Source of the DNA: Betaproteobacteria bacterium
Lineage (GTDB): Bacteria > Pseudomonadota > Gammaproteobacteria > Burkholderiales > Casimicrobiaceae
Direction: 5' to 3'
Length of the DNA: 36,474 nucleotides
NCBI GenBank assembly: GCA_027307095.1
Contig: DAHUXO010000086.1
Coordinates: forward strand, 1-36,474
Below, in pieces: positions 1-7,296 of this stretch. A model generated the notes under the pieces. The model had not been told where the DNA came from. It saw only the letters and a list, made by a program, of their open reading frames with translations, and made no database searches. A program made the position numbers and the translations under genes. How positions within the stretch are numbered: the first letter of the stretch is position 1; each line of letters starts with the position of its first letter.

Positions 1-572
1 GGATTCTCGAGATCGCGGACATCCACGTCGTAAGCAAATGCGACAGGCCGGATGCGAACCGGACGATCGCCGACCTCAAGAACATGCTGGCGCTGGGCCT
101 GAAATCCGGGACGGACCACGTTTTGAAATCCGGGACGGACCACGTTTTCACGGCCGCACTTGCTGGCGACAGTCCAGTGGCGAAAACGTGGTCCGTCCCG
201 GATTTCGCCGAGAAAACGTGGTCCGTCCCGGATTTAGTGGTTCCGGATTTCCAGGCCGCCCCGAAGTCTTCGTGGCGGCCGCCGATCGTCGCGACGAGCT
301 CTCCGCGCGACGAAGGGATTGCGGAGCTGCTCGCCGCGATCGATCGCCACCGCGGGGCGATGGAGGCAAACGGCGAGATCGACGCGCGGCGATCGCTGAT
401 CGCCGAGCGCCGGATGCTGGCGGCCGGTGAACAGATCCTGCGCGAGCAGTTCGCGCGGCATCGCGACGGGAAGATCGCAGCGCTGCTGCACGACGTGAAA
501 GCACGCACGCTGTCGCCGCATTCGGCGGCGGAAGCCTTGTTGCGCGATTTGCATATCGGAGGTGAATCATGA
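1..572 (+). CDS. MeaB/ArgK-type GTPase chaperone of a B12-dependent acyl-CoA mutase (5' truncated by window edge)
   Basis: The open frame enters at base 3 and ends at a TGA whose ATGA overlaps the mutase start. About 189 C-terminal residues are visible. They begin in the G4 region of a MeaB-family GTPase (ILEIADIHVVSKCDRP) and continue through the G5-like stretch (WRPPIVATSSPRDEGI) and the helical dimerisation tail. MeaB proteins load and protect the cobalamin cofactor of acyl-CoA mutases, which fits the downstream gene. Two oddities stand out. The G4 motif, normally NKxD, reads SKCD. About 50 extra residues sit between the usual ML-L helix and WRPPI, encoded largely by the repeat at 101-236, and the frame stays open. 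The protein may still fold with a surface loop, or it may be decaying; sequence alone cannot decide. Confidence 0.8.
   Translation, partial: ILEIADIHVVSKCDRPDANRTIADLKNMLALGLKSGTDHVLKSGTDHVFTAALAGDSPVAKTWSVPDFAEKTWSVPDLVVPDFQAAPKSSWRPPIVATSSPRDEGIAELLAAIDRHRGAMEANGEIDARRSLIAERRMLAAGEQILREQFARHRDGKIAALLHDVKARTLSPHSAAEALLRDLHIGGES
101..236. repeat. 24-bp repeat, two direct tandem and two inverted copies, inside the meaB reading frame
   Basis: Copies 101-124 and 125-148 are identical and abut exactly. Copies 183-206 and 213-236 are the reverse complement; the last differs by one terminal base. A 34-nt centre (149-182) and a 6-nt spacer (207-212) separate them, so the strand can fold into a nearly perfect stem of about 48 bp. 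The unit is a multiple of three and encodes KSGTDHVL forward and KTWSVPDF in the inverted copies, so the host frame is preserved. No transposase is nearby. It resembles a palindromic interspersed element of unknown mobility. Confidence 0.93.
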
Positions 573-2281
573 ACGATCCGCTCGCCGACGCGTCCGCCGG
601 ACCGGAGCCGCAGATACGCGACGCCCTCGCGAAGCAGGTCGACGCCTGGGAGGGCGACGAAGTCGCGAAATTCGTCGCGCGTGCTCCCGAGCGTGCCCCC
701 GGGTTCGCGACGCTGGGTGGCTTTCCGGTCAAGCGCACCTACACGGCGCTCGACGTCGCCGACACGCCGCTCGCCGACATCGGACTCCCCGGCCAGTACC
801 CATTCACGCGCGGGCCCTACCCGACGATGTACCGCGGCCGGCTGTGGACGATGCGCCAGATCGCCGGCTTCGGCACCGCCGAGGACACGAACCAGCGCTT
901 CAAGTACCTGATCTCGCAGGGGCAGACCGGTCTGTCCACCGATTTCGACATGCCGACCCTGATGGGCTACGACAGCGACCATCCCATGAGCGAGGGCGAG
1001 GTCGGCCGCGAGGGCGTGGCCATCGACACGCTGGCCGACATGGAGCACCTGTTCGACGGCATCGACCTCACGAGGATCTCGGTGTCGATGACGATCAATC
1101 CGAGCGCCTGGATCCTGCTCGCGATGTACGTCGCGCTGGCGCAGAAGCGCGGGTACGACCTGAACCAGCTGTCGGGGACGATCCAGGCCGACATCCTGAA
1201 GGAGTACCAGGCGCAGAAGGAATGGGCGTTCCCGGTCGCGCCATCGGTGCGCATCGTGCGCGACTGCATCACCTACTGCGCCCGCAACATGAAGCGCTAC
1301 AACCCGATCAACATCTCGGGCTACCACATCTCCGAGGCAGGCGGCTCGCCGCTGGACGAGGTGGCGTTCACGATGTGCAACCTGATCACCTACGTCGAGG
1401 AGGTGCGGAAGACCGGCATGCACGTCGACGAGTTCGCGCCGCGGCTCGCGTTCTTCTACGTCTGCCAGGCCGACTTCTTCGAGGAGATCGCCAAGTTCCG
1501 CGCCGTTCGCCGCGTCTACGCCAAGGTCATGCGCGAGCGTTTCGGGGCGCAAAACCCCGAGTCGATGCGGTTGCGCTTCCACTGCCAGACCGCCGCGGCG
1601 TCGCTGACCAAGCCGCAGTACCAGATCAATGTCGTGCGCACCGGATTGCAGGCGCTCGCCGCCGTGCTGGGCGGCGCGCAGAGCCTGCACACCAACGGCA
1701 TGGACGAGGCGTTCGCGATCCCCACCGAGCAGGCGATGAAGATCGCGCTGCGCACGCAGCAGATCGTCGCCGACGAGAGCGGCGTGGCCAATGTCGTCGA
1801 CCCGCTGGGGGGCTCGTACTTCGTCGAGAGCCTGACGACGCAGTACGAGCGCGCGATCTTCGACGTGGTCGAGGAGGTCGACCGCAATGGCGGGACGATC
1901 AGGCTGACGCAGGAGGGGTGGTTCCAGCGCCGGATCGCCGACTTCGCCTACGAGACCGCGCTGAAGAAGGCCGATGGCGAGAAGGCGGTGATCGGCGTCA
2001 ACAAATACGTCGATCCCGAGGAGAAGTTCGACATCGAGCTCCATCCGTACGACACGTCGACGGCCGACCGGCAGATCGCGCGCCTCGCCCGTGTGCGGCG
2101 CGAGCGCGACAACACCAGGGTGAATGCGCTGCTCGAGCGCCTGGTCGAGGTCGCGAGGAACGAGAGCGAGAACATCATGCCGGTCACGATCGATCTCGTC
2201 GCCGCCGGCGCGACGATGGGCGACATCGTCGAGAAGCTCAAGATGCTGTGGGGAACCTATCGCGAGACGCCGGTGTTCTGA
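569..2281 (+). CDS. hcmA: B12-dependent acyl-CoA mutase large subunit, 2-hydroxyisobutyryl-CoA mutase type
   Basis: The protein has 570 residues, the length of stand-alone substrate-binding subunits (IcmA/HcmA). It lacks the C-terminal B12 domain, so a separate small subunit is needed and is not in this window. The TIM-barrel signature YPFTRGPYPTMY is at 77-88. Specificity positions are Ile98 (RQIAGFG), Asp125 (STDFDMPT) and Gln216 (KEYQAQ). In methylmalonyl-CoA mutase these are Tyr89, Ala116 and Arg207; in 2-hydroxyisobutyryl-CoA mutase they are Ile90, Asp117 and Gln208, a constant offset of 8. Loss of the carboxylate-binding Arg argues against methylmalonyl-CoA. The conserved His is His253 (ISGYHISEAG). 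The start overlaps the meaB stop (ATGA), so the two are translationally coupled. The likely reaction is 3-hydroxyacyl-CoA to or from 2-hydroxy-2-methylacyl-CoA. Exact substrate is inferred. Confidence 0.85.
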   Translation: MNDPLADASAGPEPQIRDALAKQVDAWEGDEVAKFVARAPERAPGFATLGGFPVKRTYTALDVADTPLADIGLPGQYPFTRGPYPTMYRGRLWTMRQIAGFGTAEDTNQRFKYLISQGQTGLSTDFDMPTLMGYDSDHPMSEGEVGREGVAIDTLADMEHLFDGIDLTRISVSMTINPSAWILLAMYVALAQKRGYDLNQLSGTIQADILKEYQAQKEWAFPVAPSVRIVRDCITYCARNMKRYNPINISGYHISEAGGSPLDEVAFTMCNLITYVEEVRKTGMHVDEFAPRLAFFYVCQADFFEEIAKFRAVRRVYAKVMRERFGAQNPESMRLRFHCQTAAASLTKPQYQINVVRTGLQALAAVLGGAQSLHTNGMDEAFAIPTEQAMKIALRTQQIVADESGVANVVDPLGGSYFVESLTTQYERAIFDVVEEVDRNGGTIRLTQEGWFQRRIADFAYETALKKADGEKAVIGVNKYVDPEEKFDIELHPYDTSTADRQIARLARVRRERDNTRVNALLERLVEVARNESENIMPVTIDLVAAGATMGDIVEKLKMLWGTYRETPVF

Positions 2282-2294
2282 GCGGCGGCCCACG

Positions 2295-4010
2295 ATGAGC
2301 GCGTCTTGCAGCGTAGCCGAATGGGTCGCGCGCTTCATCGCGGCGCGCGGGCCCGCGCGCGTGTTCGGGCTGCAGGGCGGCCACATCCAGCCGATCTGGG
2401 ACGAGCTCGGGCGCGCGGGCGTGCCGATCGTCGACGTGCGCCACGAGGGGGCCGCCGTGCACATGGCGGCGGCGCACGCGCTGCTAGCGGGGGAGCCGGG
2501 CGTGGCTTTGGTCACCTCGGGCCCGGGCGTCACGAACTGCGTGACCTCGGTCGCCAATGCCGACCTCGAGCGCGCGCCGGTGCTGGTCATCGGCGGGTGC
2601 CCGCCTGCCCGCCAGGACCACATGGGCCCGCTGCAGGGAACCCCGCATGTCGACATCCTGCGCCCGGTCACGCGGCTCGCTCGCACGCTGCGCATTGCGG
2701 AGCACGTCGTCCGCGAGCTCGACGGCGCGCTCGCCTGCGCGCAGGGAGCGGCCGGTCTCCCGGGACCGGTGGACGTCGAGAGTCCCACCGACGTGCTGCG
2801 CACCAGGATCGCGGACGCGGCGGTGCTGCCCGAGCACCTGCTGCGTCGCCCGCCGGCGCGTTCGCTGCCCGATCCAGAAGCAATCGCATGCGCGGCAGAC
2901 CTGCTGCGAGGCGCGCGGCGACCGCTGGTGATCAGCGGCCGCGGTGCCGCCGGAGCCGGGGCGGCGCTGGTCGCGCTGCTCGATGCGAGTGGCGCCGTCT
3001 ACCTCGATACGCAGGAGTCGCGCGGCACCGTCCCCGCCGGCCATCCTTCCCACGTTGGCGCGATGCGCGGCGCGGCGATGCGCGATGCCGACCTGGTGCT
3101 GACGGTGGGCCGGAAGCTCGACTACCAGCTCGGTTACGGGTCACCGGCGGCATTTCCGAATGCGCGATTCGTGCGCATCGCGGCACACGCGGGCGAGCGC
3201 GGCGACAACCGGCCCGGGGCGGCTGCCATCGCGGGTGACGTCGCCCTGGCGCTGGCCGGGCTTGCCGCCGCGCTCGACGGGCGCCCGCCAGCGCTCGATC
3301 GCGACTGGTGCGAAGCGCTGCGCGCGCAGCACATCGAGCGCTCACGGCGGCATGTCGCGGCGCTTGCGCAGGCACCCGCTGGCGCCGACGGGCGCATGCA
3401 CCCGAACCGGATCTTCGCCGCGCTTTCCCGACTGCTGGGGGAAGATGCGATCGGCATCGCCGATGGCGGCGACATCCTGAGCTTTGCGCGTCTGTCGCTT
3501 GCGACGGGCAGCTATCTCGACGCGGGCGCGTTCGGTTGCCTGGGCGTCGGGGTTCCCTATGCCAACGCGGCGGCGCTGGCGTGTCCCGGTCGCCGCGTCG
3601 TGGCCGTCTGCGGTGACGGGGCGTTCGGCCTGCATGCGATGGAAATCGACACGGCGGCGCGCCATGGCTGCAAGGCGGTGTTCGTCATCGCCAACAATGC
3701 GGCCTGGAACATCGAGCGCGTGGATCAGGAACGCAACTACGGCGGCCGCGTGTCCGGAACGCTGCTGGGCGATTCGGACTACGCGGCGATGGCCCGCGCG
3801 TTCGGGCTGCACGCCGAGCGCATCGACGATCCGGCGGATCTCGAGCGTGCACTCGAGCGCGCATTCGAGCACGCGCCGGCACTCGTCGACGTCGCCGTCA
3901 CCCGCGACACCGTTTCCTCCGACCTCGAGAAGGGGCTGAGCATCGTCCCGGACTGGCAGCCGCTGACCGCGTGGGACAATGCCGAGCGCACGCGCTACCG
4001 CCGCGATTGA
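2295..4010 (+). CDS. ThDP-dependent lyase, 2-hydroxyacyl-CoA lyase-like
   Basis: This 571-residue protein has the three-domain fold of the POX/acetolactate synthase/oxalyl-CoA decarboxylase family. Visible features are the N-terminal pyrimidine domain with the activating Glu51 (VRHEGAAVH) and SGPGVTN at 75-81, a central domain, and the C-terminal pyrophosphate domain with the Mg/ThDP motif from GDG (440-442) to NN (467-468, ANNAAWNIE). It starts 13 nt after the mutase stop, so it is co-transcribed. Actinobacterial 2-hydroxyisobutyrate pathways use a ThDP lyase that splits 2-hydroxyisobutyryl-CoA to acetone and formyl-CoA. Adjacency to an HCM-type mutase suggests a similar C-C cleavage here. 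An oxalyl-CoA decarboxylase or a carboligase role cannot be excluded. Family membership is sure; the substrate is inferred. Confidence 0.75.
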   Translation: MSASCSVAEWVARFIAARGPARVFGLQGGHIQPIWDELGRAGVPIVDVRHEGAAVHMAAAHALLAGEPGVALVTSGPGVTNCVTSVANADLERAPVLVIGGCPPARQDHMGPLQGTPHVDILRPVTRLARTLRIAEHVVRELDGALACAQGAAGLPGPVDVESPTDVLRTRIADAAVLPEHLLRRPPARSLPDPEAIACAADLLRGARRPLVISGRGAAGAGAALVALLDASGAVYLDTQESRGTVPAGHPSHVGAMRGAAMRDADLVLTVGRKLDYQLGYGSPAAFPNARFVRIAAHAGERGDNRPGAAAIAGDVALALAGLAAALDGRPPALDRDWCEALRAQHIERSRRHVAALAQAPAGADGRMHPNRIFAALSRLLGEDAIGIADGGDILSFARLSLATGSYLDAGAFGCLGVGVPYANAAALACPGRRVVAVCGDGAFGLHAMEIDTAARHGCKAVFVIANNAAWNIERVDQERNYGGRVSGTLLGDSDYAAMARAFGLHAERIDDPADLERALERAFEHAPALVDVAVTRDTVSSDLEKGLSIVPDWQPLTAWDNAERTRYRRD

Positions 4011-4071
4011 CGCACGCGTCCACGCCGCCGCGCAGGTGGCCCCGGCACCTTATCCACGAGACGCATCGCGC

Positions 4072-5181
4072 ATGACGCAGGGACTGATCCTCGACTACCT
4101 ATGGCATTCGCCCGATGTCGGAGCCCGGGCCGAGGTGGTGGGGCAAGCCGCGATCATCGGCCGATCGGCGATCGGTCCGCGTCCGTCGCTTGCCGCCTAC
4201 GCGACGATCCGCGCCGACGGCGAATCGATCCGCATCGGCGCCGACGCCTGGTTCGGCGAGCACGCGACGGTGCATATCGCGGACAGCCTGCTCGGAGCGG
4301 TGATCGGCAACGGCGTCAGCGTGGCGTGCTACGGCCTGGTGCATGCGTGCGTGCTGGGAGACGATGTCGTCGACGGCGAATCGGCGGTCGTCATGGATGG
4401 CTCGAGCGTCGGTGCGGGTGCGCTGATCGCGGCCGACAGCGTCGTCCCGCCGCGCAAGGAGCTGCCTGGAGGATTCATATACGCCGGACATCCGGCGCAG
4501 CCGCTGCGTGCGATCGCGCCCGAGGAGCTCGCGGCGATCGCAGTGGCGCTGCGGGGCGGCGTCGTCGATCCGCTGCTGGCGGCTACGCGCCTGCCCGGCT
4601 GGACCGAGCTCGTATCGCGGCTTGCGGGCGGTCCCGGCCCGTTGCGCTCGCAGGATGGGCGGATGCCTGCGATCGCGCGCGCCTACGTCGCACCGACGTC
4701 GATCGTCGCCGGCGCGGTCGACGTCGCCGACGACTCGAGCGTGTTCTTCGGCTGCGCCGTTTCGGCGGGCGACGGACGGATCGTCATCGGGACGCGCAGC
4801 AATGTTCAGGACAATTCGATCCTCGCGACCGATCGCCGCCGCGGCGACCTCGTGCTCGGCGCGGGCGTCACGATCGGCCACAACGTCGAGATCGGTTCCG
4901 CGACGATCGGCGACGACGTGCTGATCGGCATGGGTGCGCGCCTGGGCGACGAAGTCGTCGTCGAGCCCGGTGCCTGCGTGGCGGCGGGAGCATGGGTCGA
5001 GCCGCGCAGCGTCGTGCCTGCGGGCTGGATCTGGGCCGGCCGGCCCGCACGCGCGTTTCGCGAGATCAGGGATTCCGAGCGGCGCGACTTCGCGCGCGCC
5101 GGGCAGATCTACGTCCGCTACGCGAGGGCGTACCGCGTCAATCCTGGCCGGGACCCACGGGCAGCGCGACCTGCACGTTGA
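4072..5181 (+). CDS. Two-domain gamma-carbonic-anhydrase-like left-handed beta-helix protein
   Basis: From ATG 4072 the protein has 369 residues: two hexapeptide-repeat beta-helix domains (about 15-150 and 205-345), each ending in the family's helix-entering motif (GGFIYAGHPAQPLR and GWIWAGRPARAFR). ATG 3979 is also in frame and would overlap the lyase, but the extra 31 residues match no domain. The three zinc histidines of gamma carbonic anhydrases are divided. The N-domain keeps the first and third (His68, His91) with Cys86 at the second. The C-domain keeps only the second (His270) with Ala252 and Gly275 at the others. The N-domain keeps the IRxD motif (R47, D49); the C-domain keeps NVQDNS (244-249). 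The function is unknown. It may be a carbonic anhydrase-like enzyme or an acyltransferase of the lyase/mutase pathway. Confidence 0.78.
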   Translation: MTQGLILDYLWHSPDVGARAEVVGQAAIIGRSAIGPRPSLAAYATIRADGESIRIGADAWFGEHATVHIADSLLGAVIGNGVSVACYGLVHACVLGDDVVDGESAVVMDGSSVGAGALIAADSVVPPRKELPGGFIYAGHPAQPLRAIAPEELAAIAVALRGGVVDPLLAATRLPGWTELVSRLAGGPGPLRSQDGRMPAIARAYVAPTSIVAGAVDVADDSSVFFGCAVSAGDGRIVIGTRSNVQDNSILATDRRRGDLVLGAGVTIGHNVEIGSATIGDDVLIGMGARLGDEVVVEPGACVAAGAWVEPRSVVPAGWIWAGRPARAFREIRDSERRDFARAGQIYVRYARAYRVNPGRDPRAARPAR

Positions 5182-5842
5182 CCGCAGCGTGCTGCAGGTG
5201 GGCGCGCACCAGCGCCGCGGCGGCGTCGCCGTCGCGACCGGCGATCGCGCGCAGGATCTGCTCGTGCTCGAGCCAGATCGCCTTGCGGTAATCGCGGTGC
5301 TGCAGGACCTCGCGCATCGAGCGGCGCAGGTGGTTCCACAGCTCGTCCATCAGCTCGACGAACAGGCGATTGCGCGACAGCTCGTAGATGTACATGTGGA
5401 ACTGCATGTCGGCGGCGATCAGCTCGGCGATCGAGTTGTGGTGGATCGCCTGTTGTCCGGCGCGGATCATCCTCGCCCCGCGCGCGAGCTCCTCGGCGGT
5501 CGCATTGCGCGCGGCCAGCGTCGCGGCGAGCGGCTCGATCCCCAGCCGCAGCTCGTAGATCGACCGCATGAAGTCGCGATCGAGCGGCGCGACCATCAGC
5601 CCGCGGCGGCCCGCCTCGGCGACGAACTTCTGCTGCTTGAGGAGCAACAGCGCCTGGCCCACCGGCTGACGCGACACCGAGAGCTTCTTCGCGACCGTTT
5701 CCTGGGTGAGGCGCTCACCCGGCTCCAGGCGGCCGTCGCAGATCGCGTCGAGGATCGCCTTGTAGACCTGTTCGACGATCGTCGGCGCCTGCTGGAGCGA
5801 TTCGATCGCCGCCATCGATGCGGTGCGCGCCTGGGGATTCAT
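5138..5842 (-). CDS. GntR family transcriptional regulator, FadR/FCD subfamily
   Basis: This 234-residue protein has an N-terminal winged helix (about 20-85, with GRLEPGERLTQETVAKKLSV and the recognition helix SRQPVGQALLLL) and a C-terminal all-helical FCD ligand-binding domain. The FCD includes the acidic/His helix AADMQFHMYIYELSRN and the late EHEQILRAI and LVRAHLQHA helices that usually carry metal ligands. The start chosen is ATG 5842. A longer reading from 5920 would run into the neighbouring gene, and the extra residues match nothing. It overlaps the hexapeptide gene tail to tail by 44 nt. Such regulators usually bind an organic acid or acyl-CoA, so control of the adjacent mutase/lyase cluster is plausible but unproven. 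Confidence 0.88.
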   Translation of the reverse strand: MNPQARTASMAAIESLQQAPTIVEQVYKAILDAICDGRLEPGERLTQETVAKKLSVSRQPVGQALLLLKQQKFVAEAGRRGLMVAPLDRDFMRSIYELRLGIEPLAATLAARNATAEELARGARMIRAGQQAIHHNSIAELIAADMQFHMYIYELSRNRLFVELMDELWNHLRRSMREVLQHRDYRKAIWLEHEQILRAIAGRDGDAAAALVRAHLQHAAVNVQVALPVGPGQD

Positions 5843-5870
5843 CCGCGCGATGATACCCGCGAGGCGACAC

Positions 5871-6692
5871 TCATCGCGGCGCCCGACGGAAACGGACGTC
5901 GCCGTACCAGGCTTCGGCATGGCCGCCGGTATTGTCGGTGTCGGTGAAGACCCCGACCGCGCGAAGCCTGCCCGGCTGCTCGCCGAACGCGCGGCGGAAA
6001 TCCGCGACGACGTCGCGGGACAGGGATTGCCACGTCCCCACGCCCCGGCTGCCGCTCGAGGCGACGACCATCTGCACGCGGCGCGTGCGCGGGCTCGCGA
6101 TCACGGTGCCGACCGGCTCGCGGTTGGCCCAGAAATAGATCAGCGTCGCATACGGCAGCTCCCGGCCGGCGATGCGTTGCGACAGCTCGTAGATGCCGCG
6201 CTGGAGCAGCGGGAGCTTCGACTTGTCGCCGTCGAACTCGAGCACCAGGCGCGCCGGAGAGTCCTCGCGCGCGGCGAGTCTCGGGTCGGCATCGGCGATC
6301 AGCGCTGCGACTTTCCACCGCCACTCGACGATGGGCGTGGCCCGGAGATCGATGTCGGTGGCGACCGCAAGCACGCTCGCCGCGTTGTCGGCATCCGCAT
6401 GCAGCACGACGGTCCCTGCGTCGTCGACCAGGTCGTATTGCGTCGGTCGCTTGCGGCGCGAAAGCGAGACTGGTTCCCAGGGTGCGGTTGACCCGCCCGC
6501 GACCATGCCCGAGAAGGCGGCGATGGCCGCCCCCGGCGCGGAGTCCGGCGCCGCCAGTGCGCCGGACGCGAGCAGCGAGCAACAGGCGGCGGCGCAGGCC
6601 CGTGACCACGCGCGCGGGCGCGTCCTGCGCGACGCCGCGACGCGTCCGGTGACGCCGAGCCACGCGCCCGGCCCGGTATAATCGGCGCGCAC
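5871..6692 (-). CDS. DUF3047 family secreted protein
   Basis: The conserved DUF3047 body is clear from about residue 60: [52 protein letters not shown], and a C-terminal [19 protein letters not shown]. The family is periplasmic and of unknown function. An N-terminal basic and hydrophobic segment (Arg/Ala/Cys-rich, ending ASGALAAP) looks like a signal peptide. The start is uncertain: no ATG lies before the signal peptide except in codons overlapping ppa, so GTG 6692 is used (273 residues). This start overlaps the predicted ppa promoter. The gene is divergent from ppa and its stop lies 28 nt before the GntR start. Confidence 0.75.
   Translation of the reverse strand: MRADYTGPGAWLGVTGRVAASRRTRPRAWSRACAAACCSLLASGALAAPDSAPGAAIAAFSGMVAGGSTAPWEPVSLSRRKRPTQYDLVDDAGTVVLHADADNAASVLAVATDIDLRATPIVEWRWKVAALIADADPRLAAREDSPARLVLEFDGDKSKLPLLQRGIYELSQRIAGRELPYATLIYFWANREPVGTVIASPRTRRVQMVVASSGSRGVGTWQSLSRDVVADFRRAFGEQPGRLRAVGVFTDTDNTGGHAEAWYGDVRFRRAPR
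6677..6682 (+). promoter_or_regulatory. Perfect TATAAT -10 element for ppa
   Basis: TATAAT stands alone in GC-rich surroundings, giving a 5' leader of about 58 nt before the ppa ATG. No good -35 hexamer is seen 16-18 nt upstream. Confidence 0.5.
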
Positions 6693-6746
6693 CGGATCCG
6701 CAGCCGCATCTCCTTCCGTCACCGCCACCTCCCCGAACGATCGCCG

Positions 6747-7295
6747 ATGAGTCTCGACCGCGTTCCCGCCGGTGCCGATCTGCCGAACGACTGCAACGTG
6801 GTCATCGAGATCCCGATGCATGGCGAGCCCATCAAGTACGAGGTGGACAAGGACACGGGCGCGGTGTTCGTCGACCGCTTCATGTCGACGGCGATGCACT
6901 ACCCGTGCAACTACGGCTACATACCGCAGACATTATCCGATGACGGCGACCCCTGCGACGTGCTCGTGCTGTCGCCGGTGCCGCTGATCACCGGCGTGGT
7001 CGTGCGCTGCCGGCCGATCGGCATGCTGAAGATGGACGACGAGGCGGGGGGCGACGCCAAGATCCTCGCCGTACCGATCGACAAGCTGTCGTCGCTGTAC
7101 CGGGCGATCGGGACGCCCCGCGACCTTCCGGAGATCCAGCTCGCGCAGATCGCGCACTTCTTCGAGCACTACAAGGATCTCGAGCCCGGCAAGTGGGTTC
7201 GCCTGTCCGGCTGGGTGGGACCCGAGGAGGCGAAGCAGGAGATCGTCGCCAGCGCCAAGCGCTTCCGAAGCAAGCAGCGCGCTGGAAAGGCCTGA
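6747..7295 (+). CDS. ppa: Inorganic pyrophosphatase (family I)
   Basis: It hydrolyses pyrophosphate to two phosphates in the cytoplasm, pulling biosynthetic reactions forward. The 182-residue length is normal for the bacterial hexameric enzyme. The signature [10 protein letters not shown] (66-75) supplies the Mg-binding aspartates (66, 68, 71). The substrate-binding KYEVDKDTG (30-38) and [12 protein letters not shown] (51-62) segments are intact, as is the late [14 protein letters not shown] segment. The gene stands downstream of a TATAAT box and is followed with almost no gap by a DMT transporter, which may be co-transcribed. Confidence 0.97.
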   Translation: MSLDRVPAGADLPNDCNVVIEIPMHGEPIKYEVDKDTGAVFVDRFMSTAMHYPCNYGYIPQTLSDDGDPCDVLVLSPVPLITGVVVRCRPIGMLKMDDEAGGDAKILAVPIDKLSSLYRAIGTPRDLPEIQLAQIAHFFEHYKDLEPGKWVRLSGWVGPEEAKQEIVASAKRFRSKQRAGKA

Positions 7296-7296
7296 G

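Noticed and set aside
101-236. CRISPR array
   Set aside because: The units abut or are inverted, spacers are absent or tiny, and they lie inside a coding frame.
569-2281. Annotation as methylmalonyl-CoA mutase
   Set aside because: The carboxylate-binding Arg is Gln and the Tyr89 equivalent is Ile; there is also no B12 domain.
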